The translations under genes were made by a program, and so were the position numbers. From positions 1 to 32,100 of the forward strand of contig JAFAAX010000125.1 of NCBI GenBank assembly GCA_023426345.1: a stretch of 32,100 nt of DNA, written 5' to 3'. The notes beneath the pieces were generated by a model that did not search any database, had not been told where the DNA came from, and saw only the letters and a list, made by a program, of their open reading frames with translations. Positions 8,432-16,813 of this stretch are shown one piece after another. This stretch comes from Actinomycetes bacterium (GTDB lineage: Bacteria > Actinomycetota > Actinomycetes > Actinomycetales > Actinomycetaceae). Positions within the stretch are counted from its first letter, which is position 1. Every line of letters starts with the position of its first letter.

Positions 8432-8572
8432 GTCTCGCGGGTGGGGGTGTGCTCTCACGGCATGTCTCAACGGTGGCGGCACGCCGAAGGCAGATCTCGC
8501 GAGTCATTTCGCACCATCGCGGCCTGTTCTGAGCCGCGAGACATGCCCGGGGCTGACCCGGGCCCACACCCC
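8432..8572. repeat. Large imperfect inverted repeat
   Basis: Three nested perfect arms are seen: GTCTCGCGG (8432-8440) with CCGCGAGAC (8534-8542), GGCATGTCTC (8459-8468) with GAGACATGCC (8538-8547), and GGGGTGTG (8444-8451) with CACACCCC (8565-8572). Because the right-hand arms overlap, they are alternative pairings rather than one continuous stem. The surrounding DNA has no gene. Confidence 0.6.
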
Positions 8573-8790
8573 GTGGCGGAGAAGACCCGCGATCACCCCG
8601 ACAACACCCACATGCCGCCATCGGGCGGGCTCGGATGTTCGGCGTCCATGGGAGCGCCGGAGTCCCCGCCGACACCCGCGCCGCACACGGACCCACCGCG
8701 CCCGCAGGGACAGGTCACCCCGCACACACCCACCGGAGTTTGCCCTCTGACGGCCGCATTCGCGACGCGACTGTCGACGTGACCAGGCCG

Positions 8791-8880
8791 CGCCGAACTC
8801 ACGGGGGAACAGGACCGAAGTCGCGGGGAAACAGCACCGAACTCACGACGAAACAGCACCGAAGTCGCGGCGTCTCGGCG
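8791..8880. repeat. Degenerate 22-nt tandem repeats, right cluster
   Basis: Units: 8791-8813, 8814-8835, 8836-8857, then a partial unit from 8858. The unit reads ACCGAA(G/C)TC(G/A)CG followed by a G/A-rich half. CCGAAGTCG and CGACTTCGG form an inverted repeat around 8860-8888. The cluster opposes the one at 8119-8207 and overlaps the 3' end of the ASCH gene, supplying its last ~14 codons and its stop. Confidence 0.8.
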
Positions 8881-9517
8881 ACTTCGGCCACAGGCAGGTC
8901 AGGCGCTCCAGCACCATCCGGTCCTGCGGCCACGGGGTGTCCTCGGGCCAGGCCTCCTCGACCGGGCGGCCGGCGTGCCCGCGCAGGAAACGGACGTGGA
9001 CGCGTCGCCAGAAGTCCAGGGAGAGGTCGCCCTCGCCCTCGGCGGCGGCGTGCTCCTCGGAGACCTGGTCGAAGGGGACGACGTCCACGGCGTCCGTGCG
9101 CACCAGCGCCCGCGGGATCCCCGCCCCGTCGCAGACGATGCCGAGCGCCCCGACCTCGGGGAGGGGCTCGTCCTCCTCCTCGTACTCCCACAACGGCCCC
9201 GCCGTGGCCGTCTTGCGCCCGGCGAGCACGAGGTCCACCAGCTCTGTGGCGATCCGGGCGCTGTCCCCGAACTGCCAGGCCGGGGGCGGCACAGCCGCCA
9301 CCGGGTTTTCCCCCAGGTACACGTCCAGGTCGGACAGCCCGACGCGGGTCCGCGCGTCCTCCCAGAAGAGCCCGACCAGGCGCTGGTCGGGGGGCAGCGG
9401 CTGGTCGTCGGACCAGGCGCGCCGGTCGTCCGCCAGCGCCTCCGCCTCGCTCTGGCCGGAGCGGTCCTGCGCCTGCGCGCCGGCGGGGCCGGCGCCGTCC
9501 TCGTCGATCGGTGTCAT
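8843..9517 (-). CDS. ASCH-domain protein
   Basis: The protein has 224 residues. ATG 9517 is preceded by GACAAT ending 6 nt upstream, so the transcript is probably leaderless. The ASCH fold is indicated by AGRKTATAG, then VGALGIVCDGAGIPRALVRT, VDVVPFDQVSEEHAAAEGEGD and DFWRRVHVRFL, the standard actinobacterial pattern. ASCH proteins are predicted RNA-binding or nucleoside-processing (YqfB-like amidohydrolase) proteins; the exact role is open. The ends are odd. Residues ~3-13 (PIDEDGAGPAG) are encoded by a copy of the tag-plus-hairpin element. The C-terminal KSPRRRDFGAVSS lies in the 22-nt repeats and is not expected in the family. Confidence 0.85.
   Translation of the reverse strand: MTPIDEDGAGPAGAQAQDRSGQSEAEALADDRRAWSDDQPLPPDQRLVGLFWEDARTRVGLSDLDVYLGENPVAAVPPPAWQFGDSARIATELVDLVLAGRKTATAGPLWEYEEEDEPLPEVGALGIVCDGAGIPRALVRTDAVDVVPFDQVSEEHAAAEGEGDLSLDFWRRVHVRFLRGHAGRPVEEAWPEDTPWPQDRMVLERLTCLWPKSPRRRDFGAVSS
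9477..9508 (-). repeat. Dispersed tag-plus-hairpin element, copy E
   Basis: On the minus strand the tag ATCGACGAGGACG is followed by GCGCCGGC, CCC and GCCGGCGC, a perfect 8-bp hairpin. Thirty of the 32 bases match copy C (7533-7564). The element is in frame near the N-terminus of the ASCH protein and codes for IDEDGAGPAG. Confidence 0.7.
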
Positions 9518-9651
9518 GGCCCCATTGTCGCGCGAGGACGCGCCCCGCCGCACGGGATCCGCCCGCCGGCGAGGGACGACGCGAGTTCACCGAGGGACGA
9601 ACCGCGAGATGATTCCCCGCGCACCGCCGCCGCGACCAGTAGGTTGGAGGC

Positions 9652-10422
9652 GTGAGCGACGTGCGGATCCGGACTCCTCGCGGGCTGTCGCTCGCGGGGA
9701 CCTTCACCAATCCCGTCGACGCGGTCGACGCGGCGGTCCTGTTCTCGCATTCCTTCCTGGCGAACCGGCACTCCGGAGAGCATTTCGACCGCCTGGCCCG
9801 CGTCTACCGGGCCGCCGGGTACGCCACGCTCGAGTTCGACTACTCCGGGCACGGCGCCTCCGACGACGACATCATCACGTCCGAGGGCCAGATCGAGGAT
9901 CTGCGCGCGGCGTCGGGCTGGCTGGCCGATCAGGGCTTCCCCCGCCAGCTCATCCACGGCCATTCCTTCGGCTCCGTGACAGCCCTCCTGGCGCGCCCGC
10001 CGGCGGCGGAGACCATGATCCTGTCCGGCGCCGTCACGGGCCCCGTCAGCTACGACTGGGAGGCGATCTTCTCCCCCGTCCAGCTGGACGAGCTGGAGGC
10101 CCACGGCGTCACGACGATCCCCGACGACTCCCCCGGACCGCGGCGCAACTTCACGATCTCCAAGCAGACCCTCGTCGACTTGTCGATGGTGGACACCCAC
10201 CGGCTCCTCGACAGCCTGGAGCACCCCGTCCTCATCATCCACGACGCCGACGACGAGCAGGTCGGGCTGGTCCAGATGACCCAGGAGAACTTCTCCCGGC
10301 TGCCCGCGGGATCCCAGGTGGAGGTCGTGCGCGGCTCCCGTTTCGGCGCCGGTGAGAATCCGCGGGCGCTCTCCGACCTGTCATTGGCCTGGTCGCGGGC
10401 GCACCTGCCGATCATCCGGTAG
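9652..10422 (+). CDS. Alpha/beta hydrolase without a canonical histidine
   Basis: This is a 256-residue alpha/beta-hydrolase-fold protein. GHSFG (103-107) is the nucleophile elbow with Ser105. SHSFLANRHS (32-41) forms the oxyanion region, and HDADDEQV (197-204) supplies the expected acid Asp. Family members end with a GADHRF-type histidine loop; here the matching position reads VRGSRFGAG (226-234) with no histidine. The enzyme may be inactive or use a different residue. GTG 9652 is chosen because TAGGTT (9640-9645) ends 6 nt before it, as in other leaderless genes here. It diverges from the ASCH gene across 134 bp. Confidence 0.85.
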   Translation: MSDVRIRTPRGLSLAGTFTNPVDAVDAAVLFSHSFLANRHSGEHFDRLARVYRAAGYATLEFDYSGHGASDDDIITSEGQIEDLRAASGWLADQGFPRQLIHGHSFGSVTALLARPPAAETMILSGAVTGPVSYDWEAIFSPVQLDELEAHGVTTIPDDSPGPRRNFTISKQTLVDLSMVDTHRLLDSLEHPVLIIHDADDEQVGLVQMTQENFSRLPAGSQVEVVRGSRFGAGENPRALSDLSLAWSRAHLPIIR

Positions 10423-10475
10423 ACCGGAGCCGAGGGCTGGGCGACGGCGCACGCGTCCTCGCGTAGGCTCAGGGC

Positions 10476-10859
10476 ATGTCCGACACGTCCTTGCCCCGGG
10501 TCCCCGATGACGACGACCTCTTCCGCGCCTTCGCGCAGTGGCTGGACGCCCAGGACGAGGTCGTCGCGCCGACCGTCGAGGACGAGGTCGCCCTGCTCCG
10601 CGAATTGGCGGCGCTGGCGCGCGCGGAGGGCTCGGACCTGGGCGGCCCCCACGGCTTCGACGTGGTGATGAACCGGATCCTGGGGTCGCTCCTGGACACG
10701 CCCGAGCCGAAGGGCCAGGAGGCCACGAGCGGCGTCCTGGCGCGGATCGCCGTCCTCGAGGAGTACGCCGAGTTCCGCGCCGATACGGAGGACGATCCCG
10801 CCGAATGGGATCAGATCCTCGACGTCTTCGAGCGGGCATCCAGCGATCCGGAGGACTGA
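10476..10859 (+). CDS. Small acidic protein of unknown function
   Basis: The family is not recognised. The 127-residue product is strongly acidic (PDDDD near the start, EDDPAEWDQ and SSDPED near the end) and predicted to be helical, without membrane segments or cysteines. TAGGCT (10464-10469) ends 6 nt before the ATG and no ribosome-binding site is present, supporting a leaderless start here. It lies 53 nt after the first hydrolase gene and about 60 nt before the second, in the same orientation. Codon use matches its neighbours, so it is probably real. Confidence 0.7.
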   Translation: MSDTSLPRVPDDDDLFRAFAQWLDAQDEVVAPTVEDEVALLRELAALARAEGSDLGGPHGFDVVMNRILGSLLDTPEPKGQEATSGVLARIAVLEEYAEFRADTEDDPAEWDQILDVFERASSDPED

Positions 10860-10918
10860 CGCCCCGGGCGGTGCGGGCGGTGTGGCCGGCCGCCGCCCTC
10901 CGTGCCACGATGGTCGCC

Positions 10919-11908
10919 ATGGACGCTATGGACGCCGCCGGCGACGAATTCGCGATCCTCGCCCAGGAGGCCGCCGCGCGCGGCCTGTCCGACAGGATGC
11001 CCCCGGTCCGCCGGATCGCCTGGGGAGCTTCGGGCCTGCCCGTCGACGAGGGCGACTCCGGTGGCCGGGCCGGGTCCGTCGTCTCGGGTCTGCTGTGGGG
11101 GGAAGCCCCCCGCCATGTCGTCCTCCTGCACGGCGTGGCGCTCAACGCCCACACCTGGGACGCGACGCTGCTGCACTGGGGCGTGCCGGCGCTGGCCCTG
11201 GATCTGCCGGGCCACGGCGACTCCTCCTGGGTCGAGGAGCGTCCGATCTCCCCCGCGCGTCTCGCGCAGAGGATCGTCCCCGCGCTGGATCGCGCGTTGG
11301 CGGCCGGTGAGCTGGAGGCGCCCCTGATCCTGGTCGGCCAGTCCTTGGGCGGCCTCGCCGCGGCGGAGCTCGCCGCGGCGCGCGCCTCGCGTCCGGGCGG
11401 GTCGGACATCGGGCAGGTCGTCCTGGTCGACATCCTGCCCGAGGACGCCGCGCCGGATCCCTCCAATCCCGCCGCCGCGGCCATCGCCGCCTTCCTGTCC
11501 GGACCCGTCGAGTTCCCCTCGCGCGAGGTGCTGGTCCAGGCGGCGCTGGCCGCGGGACTGGGCGGAGACGACCCGGAGGGGGTGCGCCGGGCGGTCTCCC
11601 TCAACACCCGCGTCCTGCCGGACGGGCGCGTCGAGTGGAAGCACCAGATCGCGCGGCTGGGCCCCGGGGATCTGGAGATGGGAGACGGCGCCTCCCAGTG
11701 GGAGGCGCTCGGCGCGCTGGCCGGGCCGGTGGGGCTGGTGGCCGGCACTCGCGGCGTGGTCGCCGAGTCCCAGGTCGCCCGCCTGCGCCGGATCCGTCCC
11801 GATGCCCGCGTCGCGCGCCTGGAATCGGGCCACAACATCCAGGAGGACGCCCCCGAGTCCCTCGCCCGCGTGCTGGAGGACCTGGTGGGGCCGAGCGCCC
11901 AGGCGTGA
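10919..11908 (+). CDS. Alpha/beta hydrolase
   Basis: This 329-residue hydrolase has LLHGVALNAHTW (69-80) as oxyanion segment, LDLPGHGDSS (94-103), the nucleophile elbow GQSLGG (140-145, Ser142), and a terminal SGHNIQED with the catalytic His305. The usual acid position in the GERD loop reads VAGTRGVVAES (274-284), a Gly where Asp is normal; Glu283 or an acid elsewhere could substitute. ATG 10919 is used because CACGAT ends 7 nt upstream; ATG 10910 and 10928 are in frame. Residues 42-50 (VDEGDSGGR) are encoded by a 27-bp repeat that recurs exactly upstream of the alpha-mannosidase gene. The substrate is unknown. Confidence 0.82.
   Translation: MDAMDAAGDEFAILAQEAAARGLSDRMPPVRRIAWGASGLPVDEGDSGGRAGSVVSGLLWGEAPRHVVLLHGVALNAHTWDATLLHWGVPALALDLPGHGDSSWVEERPISPARLAQRIVPALDRALAAGELEAPLILVGQSLGGLAAAELAAARASRPGGSDIGQVVLVDILPEDAAPDPSNPAAAAIAAFLSGPVEFPSREVLVQAALAAGLGGDDPEGVRRAVSLNTRVLPDGRVEWKHQIARLGPGDLEMGDGASQWEALGALAGPVGLVAGTRGVVAESQVARLRRIRPDARVARLESGHNIQEDAPESLARVLEDLVGPSAQA
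11043..11069 (+). repeat. 27-bp exact dispersed repeat, copy F
   Basis: These 27 bases are identical to 29195-29221. The copy starts TCGACGAGGGCGAC and ends with CCGG-TGG-CCGG, a short hairpin. This copy lies inside a hydrolase gene, and the other lies against the start codon of the mannosidase gene. Confidence 0.85.
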
Positions 11909-11947
11909 GCCCCGGGCCCGGGGGCGCAATCGCCGCGATCTCCTTCC

Positions 11948-11973
11948 GAGAGCGCTCTCAATTGGAGTAGCCT
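11948..11973 (+). promoter_or_regulatory. LacI-type palindromic operator and -10 box
   Basis: GAGAGCGCTCTC (11948-11959) is a perfect 12-bp palindrome with a central CG, the pattern of LacI-family sugar repressors in actinobacteria. TAGCCT (11968-11973) is a plausible -10 box, so a repressor here would block the promoter of the secreted beta-helix protein. The leader would be ~120 nt. The regulator is not in this window. Confidence 0.6.
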
Positions 11974-12101
11974 GCTCGAGGGCCCGCTGCCGACGGAACG
12001 GGTCCGTCCGGCCTGATCCCTGCCGATCGGGCTCCACCGACCCACGTTGGTTCGTCCCGCCGGAGCGCATCCCGCATCGCCGTTCGAAGGAGAGCCCCTT
12101 G

Positions 12102-12206
12102 ATGATGCCTTTCCGCCCTCATTGCGACCACCGCAGCCGAGACACCGGCACGCGCGAGCATCGTCCTCGTCGATGGCGGCGCTGGCCGCCCTCACCCTCG
12201 GTGTGA
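12102..12206 (+). other. Best-RBS reading frame at the surface-protein start
   Basis: AAGGAGAG followed 7 nt later by ATGATG (12102, 12105) is the best initiation signal in the region. Translation from it gives a basic 34-residue peptide starting MMPFRPHCDHRSR and ending in a TGA at 12204-12206. The large surface protein is read in a different frame, which contains a hydrophobic signal core but no good start. The peptide would suit the positively charged start of a signal peptide. Either the frame is broken here by mutation or sequencing error, or this is a separate leader peptide. Confidence 0.45.
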
Positions 12207-14599
12207 CGGGCCTGGCCGCCGCCGCGCAGGCAGCCGGCCCGGCCGAGCCGGCCAGCACCCCCGGACAGGAGGGCAGTGCCCTGTTCGGCCCGAACGTCAC
12301 CGTCTTCGACTCGTCCTGGACGACCGACCAGATCAACGCGCTCCTCCAGAGCACCAGCCACGAGACCGAGTTCTCCCAGAACCGCCACCAGTTCTTCTTC
12401 GCCCCCGGCGCCTACGGCGACGGCTCGGGCGCGGACGACCCGGCCACGGCCACCGGCATCGTCAACTCCGAGCTCGGCTACTACCAGGCCGTCGGCGGCT
12501 TGGGCGCCTCGCCCGAGGACGTCGTCCTCAACGGCGCGATCCACGTCGAGCCGTTCCGCGCCTGCGAGGCGAACCCGTGGGACTGCCAGTCGCCCGGGTC
12601 CCTCAACAATTTCTGGCGCTCGCTGTCGAACATGACGATCAACCCGATCCAGCAACCCGTCGGCATCGACGCCGACCGCGACTTCCCCAGCGGCATCGCG
12701 AACGGGCCCCACTGGTTCCGCTATTCCGTGTCGCAGGCCTCCCCGATGCGCCGCATGAACATCGAGGGCAGCCTCACGCTGATGGGTCGCGTCGGGGAGT
12801 ACGCCTCGGGCGGCTACCTGGCGAACACGAAGGTGTCGGGCACCGTCCAGTCGGGCTCCCAGCAGCAGTGGTACACACGCAACTCGGAGGTTGGCGCGTG
12901 GGACGGCGGCGTGTGGAACATGGTGTTCTCCGGGGTCGCGGGGGCGCCGGCCACGAACTTCGGCGGCACGGACCTCACCGGGGCGGGCGCGGACCGCTCG
13001 ATCACGAACGTCGCGACGACACCGGTCAGCCGCGAGGCGCCGTTCCTCTACGTCTCGGCCTCCGACCCGGCCGCGGCCGACCTCGCGGACGCCGGCTCCT
13101 ACTCCGTGTTCGTCCCGAACGCGCGCACGGACTCCACAGGGGTCGACTGGTCGACGTCTCCCGACGCCGGCGCCTCGATCCCGCTCGCCGACTTCCACAT
13201 CGCGCAGCCGGGCGACTCCGCGGCGACGATCAACCAGGCGCTGGCCGCAGGCCAGAACCTTCTGCTCACGCCCGGCGTCTACCATCTGTCGGACTCCCTC
13301 CATGTCGATCGCGCCGACGCCGTGGTGCTCGGCCTCGGCATGGCGACCCTGACTCCCGACGCCGGCACGGCCGCCCTGGAGATCGGCGATGTCCCCGGCG
13401 TCAAGGTCGCCGGTCTCACCATCGACGCGGGCACCACGCGCTCCGACGTCCTGGTCCGCGTCGGCACGCCGTGCGCGACGCCGGACGACGCCTCGGCCAC
13501 CGACCCGACGACGCTCACCGACGTGTTCATCCGCGTCGGCGGCGCCTGGGCGGGGCGGGCGGCCACGTCGATCGAGGTCAACGCCGACCACACGCTGCTG
13601 GACCACATCTGGGCGTGGCGCGCCGACCACGGCGACGGGGTCGGCTGGGACCAGAACACGGCCGACCATGGGTTGGTCGTCAACGGCGATGACGTGACGG
13701 CCACCGGCCTGTTCGTCGAGCACTATCAGAAGAACCAGGTCCTCTGGAACGGCAATGGCGGCCAGACCGTCTTCTACCAGTCCGAGCTCCCCTACGACCC
13801 GCCGACCCAGGCCGACTGGATGGACGGCGCGGCCAATGGCTATGCCTCCTACCGGGTGGCCGACGACGTGGTGACCCACCACGCCACGGGCCTCGGCGTC
13901 TACTCCTTCTTCGACCCGACGCGAATCAGCGAGCCGAGCGTCGCAGACACCGCGATCCAGGTGCCCGCGACCCCGGGCGTGTCCATCACCTCCGCCGTCA
14001 CGAAGTTCCTCAACGGCGTCGGCGGGATCGAGAGCATCGTCAACGACCAGGGCGGCGCGGTCTCCCAGTCGCCCGTCGACACGCGCTACCTCCCGTCCTA
14101 CGCCACCGCGGGCGAGCCGGTGGACCCGCCGGCCCCGGCGCCCGACCCGTCGTGCGACGTGACAGCGCCCGTGGTCTCCGCCGATGTCGACGAGGACGCC
14201 CGCGTGGTGACCCTCACCGCCACCGACGACCTGTCCGGGGTGGCCTCGATCGAGTACGCGCTCGGCGAGGGCGAGGGCGGCTGGACCGCCTACACGGCTC
14301 CCGTGACCGTGCCGGACGACGTCGCGACGCTGCGGTACCGCGCCACGGACAACGCCCGCAACGTCTCAGAGATCGGGACCGTCGACCTGGGCGTCGTCGC
14401 GCCCCCGAGTCCTCAGCCGACTCCGTCCACGTCGACGGATCCCGGAACCGGAGCGCCGCCCTCGTCGTCGCCGAGCGCCGATGCGGACCTCGCGCGGACG
14501 GGCACCGGCGCGGGACTGGCCGGAGCCGCCGCCCTGGCCCTGCTCGGTGCGGGAGGCGCCGCCCTGGCGGTCCTGCGCCGGCTCCACCAGGAACGCTGA
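12173..14599 (+). CDS. Secreted beta-helix protein with LAXTG sorting signal
   Basis: The product is about 808 residues from ATG 12173; the true start may lie upstream (TTG 12122, or ATG 12102 through a frame change). Residues 1-25 are a signal-peptide core (MAALAALTLGVTGLAAAAQA) without a basic start. NVTVFDSSWTTDQINALL opens the family, annotated elsewhere as adenylyl-cyclase-like or coagulation-factor-5/8-like secreted proteins. FWRSLSNMTI, MRRMNIEGSLTL and GSQQQWYTRNS mark a first beta-helical half. ADFHIAQPGDSAATINQAL (~338 on) opens a pectate-lyase-like second half, a tandem arrangement resembling GH55. A CDVTAP-YRATDNARNVS Ig-like domain (~660-745) and a Ser/Pro linker precede LARTG (~773-777), a hydrophobic helix and RRLHQER, a class-E-sortase-like LAXTG anchor. 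It probably acts on a polysaccharide at the cell surface. Confidence 0.85.
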   Translation: MAALAALTLGVTGLAAAAQAAGPAEPASTPGQEGSALFGPNVTVFDSSWTTDQINALLQSTSHETEFSQNRHQFFFAPGAYGDGSGADDPATATGIVNSELGYYQAVGGLGASPEDVVLNGAIHVEPFRACEANPWDCQSPGSLNNFWRSLSNMTINPIQQPVGIDADRDFPSGIANGPHWFRYSVSQASPMRRMNIEGSLTLMGRVGEYASGGYLANTKVSGTVQSGSQQQWYTRNSEVGAWDGGVWNMVFSGVAGAPATNFGGTDLTGAGADRSITNVATTPVSREAPFLYVSASDPAAADLADAGSYSVFVPNARTDSTGVDWSTSPDAGASIPLADFHIAQPGDSAATINQALAAGQNLLLTPGVYHLSDSLHVDRADAVVLGLGMATLTPDAGTAALEIGDVPGVKVAGLTIDAGTTRSDVLVRVGTPCATPDDASATDPTTLTDVFIRVGGAWAGRAATSIEVNADHTLLDHIWAWRADHGDGVGWDQNTADHGLVVNGDDVTATGLFVEHYQKNQVLWNGNGGQTVFYQSELPYDPPTQADWMDGAANGYASYRVADDVVTHHATGLGVYSFFDPTRISEPSVADTAIQVPATPGVSITSAVTKFLNGVGGIESIVNDQGGAVSQSPVDTRYLPSYATAGEPVDPPAPAPDPSCDVTAPVVSADVDEDARVVTLTATDDLSGVASIEYALGEGEGGWTAYTAPVTVPDDVATLRYRATDNARNVSEIGTVDLGVVAPPSPQPTPSTSTDPGTGAPPSSSPSADADLARTGTGAGLAGAAALALLGAGGAALAVLRRLHQER

Positions 14600-14620
14600 G
14601 TCGCTGACGCCACCGCACCA

Positions 14621-14672
14621 GGGGGCCGCGCAGGGCTCGGACCGGGGAACCGGCCGAGCCGGCGCGGCCCCC
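14621..14672 (+). terminator. Strong multi-stem terminator
   Basis: GGGGGCCGCGC (14621-14631) pairs perfectly with GCGCGGCCCCC (14662-14672). Inside, GGCTCGG pairs with CCGAGCC and CCGG with CCGG around a GGAA tetraloop. It starts 21 nt after the surface-protein stop codon. There is no T-tract. Confidence 0.85.
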
Positions 14673-14698
14673 AGCCTCACTCACGGCGTCGGCTCCTC

Positions 14699-14716
14699 CA
14701 GCGGACGCGTCCGCTG
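14699..14716. promoter_or_regulatory. 18-bp perfect palindrome
   Basis: CAGCGGACGCGTCCGCTG is fully self-complementary. It lies in the ~355-bp gap (14600-14955) between the surface-protein terminator and the permease gene, which holds no gene. It could be an operator for a dimeric regulator or a short structured element. The regulator is unknown. Confidence 0.45.
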
Positions 14717-14812
14717 CTCCGCCCGTCCTGGCCTCCGCGCAGACGGAGACGGCGACGGCGACGATCCAAAGCCCCGGACCCGGCTGGCCGGGGAGCTCCC
14801 CCGCGGGTGACC

Positions 14813-14833
14813 TGCCCGGATTGTGACCGGGCA
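14813..14833. promoter_or_regulatory. Inverted repeat upstream of permease gene
   Basis: TGCCCGG (14813-14819) and CCGGGCA (14827-14833) flank the loop ATTGTGA. TAGCGT (14857-14862), a TANNNT-type -10 candidate, lies 24 nt further on. An operator for the amino-acid permease gene is plausible but unproven. Confidence 0.4.
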
Positions 14834-14955
14834 ACGGGGCGCGCTCGCGCGCGCTCTAGCGTTGACCCCATCTTGGTCGGAGCGAAAAGGAAGCGTGGCA
14901 CATGGAGCCTCCGACCGGGATCCCTCCCATCCTCACTCTGAACGGAGGCTCATCC

Positions 14956-16356
14956 ATGAGTTCCGACGTGACCGCCCAGGAGTCCCAGCAACTCGCCAAG
15001 GGGCTCCAGGCACGCCACATGACGATGATCGCCGTGGGCGGCGTCATCGGCGCCGGCTTCTTCCTGGGCGTGGGCGGCGCCATCGCGAAGGCCGGTCCGT
15101 CCGTCATCATCGCCTACCTGGCCGGCGGCATCCTGTCCTTCCTCGTCCTCATGCTCCTCGTCGAGATGGCGGTCGGCCGCCCCGTCGCCGGATCCTTCCA
15201 GCGGTTCGCCTCCGAGGCCTTCGGACCGATGGCGGGGTTCTCCACCGGGTGGACCTACTGGCTCGCCTTCCTCATCGGCCCGGCCTCCGAGACGATCGCG
15301 GCCGGCACGTTCCTCCACGTGTGGTTCCCCTCGATCCCGATCTGGGTGTTCGCCCTGGTCGTGGCCGTCCTCATGACGGCCGTCAACCTCATCGGCGTCG
15401 CCTTCTTCGGCGAGGTCGAGTTCTGGCTGAGCCTCGTCAAGGTCGTCGCACTGGTCGTCTTCATCGTGTGGGGCGCCGTCGCCGTGACGGGCGCCGGCCC
15501 CGAGTCGCCCAGCACCGTCTCCAACCTCGTCAACGACGGCGGTTTCGCGCCCGCCGGCCTGGGCGGGATCTTCGGCGCGATGCTCCTCGTCATGTTCTCC
15601 TACGGCGGCACGGAGTCGATCGGCACCGCCGCGGAGGAGTCCGCCAACCCCGAGCGCGACCTCCCGAAGGTGCTGCGCTCGACGATCCTGCGCATCCTCG
15701 TCCTCTACATCGCCTCGGTGACCGTCCTCATGATGGTCCTGCCGTGGCAGCAGGCGGGCACGTCCTCCAGCCCGTTCGTCGACGCCATGGAGCTGCTCGG
15801 CGGTCCCGTCGCCGCGAACCTGATGAACGTCGTCGTCCTGATCGCCGCCCTGTCCTGCATCGACACGGGCATCTACGCGACGTCCCGCATGATGTTCTCG
15901 ATGGCCCGCGAGGGCTACTTCCCGCCCGTGTTCGCGAAGGTGTCGGACGCCCGGAGGACGCCGCGCGCCGCCATCGCGCTGTCGTCGCTGGTCCTCTTCC
16001 TCGGCGCCCTCCTCTACGCCTTCGCCCCCGACTTCGCCTACCTGTGGCTGGCCAGCTTCTCCGGGTTCGGCTTCATGTTCGCGTGGCTGATGATCGCGCT
16101 GTCCGAGCCGCGCGTGAAGAAGAACCTGCAGGCCGAGGGCCGACTCAAGTGGAAGGCGCCTGCCTCCACGGCCGCCGTCGTGGTCTCGGTGGTCATCATC
16201 CTGGCGACCTTCGTCGGCCAGTTCTTCATCGAGGGAGGCTGGGTGATGATCGCGGCCGGCGCCGTCTGGCTGGTCTTCACCGCCGCCTATTACCAGTTCG
16301 TCGGCAAGAAGCGGTTCCTCGCCACCCAGGAGCAGCTGGGCCTCGTGAAGGCCTGA
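14956..16356 (+). CDS. APC-superfamily amino-acid permease
   Basis: The permease has 466 residues. ATG 14956 is fixed by GGAGG 7 nt upstream; an in-frame ATG at 14902 would add 18 non-homologous residues. RHMTMIAVGGVIGAGFFLG opens helix 1 of the AAT/APC family, AKAGPSVIIAYL follows, and SYGGTESIGTAAEES (helix 6 and the following loop) matches the family core. Twelve helices fit. The loop after helix 8 is short (REGYFPPVFAKVSDARRTP), in contrast with the first permease of the window. It is monocistronic: a strong hairpin follows, and the upstream gene ends in its own terminator. The substrate is unassigned. Confidence 0.92.
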   Translation: MSSDVTAQESQQLAKGLQARHMTMIAVGGVIGAGFFLGVGGAIAKAGPSVIIAYLAGGILSFLVLMLLVEMAVGRPVAGSFQRFASEAFGPMAGFSTGWTYWLAFLIGPASETIAAGTFLHVWFPSIPIWVFALVVAVLMTAVNLIGVAFFGEVEFWLSLVKVVALVVFIVWGAVAVTGAGPESPSTVSNLVNDGGFAPAGLGGIFGAMLLVMFSYGGTESIGTAAEESANPERDLPKVLRSTILRILVLYIASVTVLMMVLPWQQAGTSSSPFVDAMELLGGPVAANLMNVVVLIAALSCIDTGIYATSRMMFSMAREGYFPPVFAKVSDARRTPRAAIALSSLVLFLGALLYAFAPDFAYLWLASFSGFGFMFAWLMIALSEPRVKKNLQAEGRLKWKAPASTAAVVVSVVIILATFVGQFFIEGGWVMIAAGAVWLVFTAAYYQFVGKKRFLATQEQLGLVKA

Positions 16357-16383
16357 CCACTTCCCGACGCCGCTGTTCCTCCG

Positions 16384-16430
16384 CATTGACGAGGACGCCC
16401 CGCGTGGCCCGCTCTGTGGGTCACGCGGGG
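16384..16430 (+). terminator. Terminator preceded by the GACGAGG tag
   Basis: The tag CATTGACGAGGACG (16384-16397) is followed by CCCCGCGTGGCCC (16398-16410), pairing with GGGTCACGCGGGG (16418-16430) in 13 pairs including one G-T, with a 7-nt loop. It lies 27 nt after the permease stop codon. Confidence 0.85.
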
Positions 16431-16461
16431 TTCTCGCGTTCGGACCTGGACCCCAGACGAA

Positions 16462-16502
16462 CGAGGACGCCCCCTCGCGCTGGCCGCCCAGGACCGTGAG
16501 GG
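16462..16502 (+). terminator. Second nested hairpin after the permease
   Basis: A tag-like AACGAGGACG precedes this hairpin. CCCTCGCG (16472-16479) pairs with CGTGAGGG (16495-16502), with one G-T. A smaller stem, CTGG-CCGC-CCAG (16480-16491), sits inside. It may be a back-up terminator or isolate the toxin-antitoxin operon from read-through. Confidence 0.5.
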
Positions 16503-16518
16503 CGCCACCCTCGCCCCT

Positions 16519-16548
16519 GATGACAAAGTGTGTCATCCTCCGTACGCT
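16519..16548 (+). promoter_or_regulatory. parDE operator and promoter
   Basis: GATGACA (16519-16525) and TGTCATC (16531-16537) form a perfect 7-bp inverted repeat with a 5-nt spacer. TACGCT (16543-16548) is a -10 candidate ending 7 nt before ATG 16556. The repeat lies in the -35 region, where ribbon-helix-helix antitoxins typically bind to autoregulate. Confidence 0.65.
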
Positions 16549-16555
16549 GGACGTC

Positions 16556-16813
16556 ATGGCCACGATGAACGTCTCGCTCCCGGACTCGTTGAAGGCCTTC
16601 GTGGAGGATGAGGTCCGCGGGCGGGGATACGGCACCAGCAGTGAGTTCGTGCGCGACCTGATCCGCAAGGAACAGGCACGCGAGCAGCTGCGCGCCCTCA
16701 TCGTGGACGGTATGACGTCGGGGCCCGGGTCCGAGGTCGATGCGGACTATTTCGACCGCCTGCGCTCGCGGGCCCGTTCCGGCGAGCAGTCAGGCGGGAA
16801 CACCTCCGAATGA
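16556..16813 (+). CDS. parD: ParD-type ribbon-helix-helix antitoxin
   Basis: This is an 85-residue antitoxin. MNVSLPDSLKAFVEDEV (4-20) gives the DNA-binding strand and first helix. GRGYGTSSEFVRDLIRKEQ (~22-40) is the ParD hallmark helix. The C-terminal half should wrap the toxin. ATG 16556 is chosen by the leaderless -10 and by the family start MATMNVSLPD; an upstream GTG at 16496 would lie on the promoter side of the operator. The stop overlaps the toxin start in ATGA, the usual coupling of such pairs. Confidence 0.92.
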   Translation: MATMNVSLPDSLKAFVEDEVRGRGYGTSSEFVRDLIRKEQAREQLRALIVDGMTSGPGSEVDADYFDRLRSRARSGEQSGGNTSE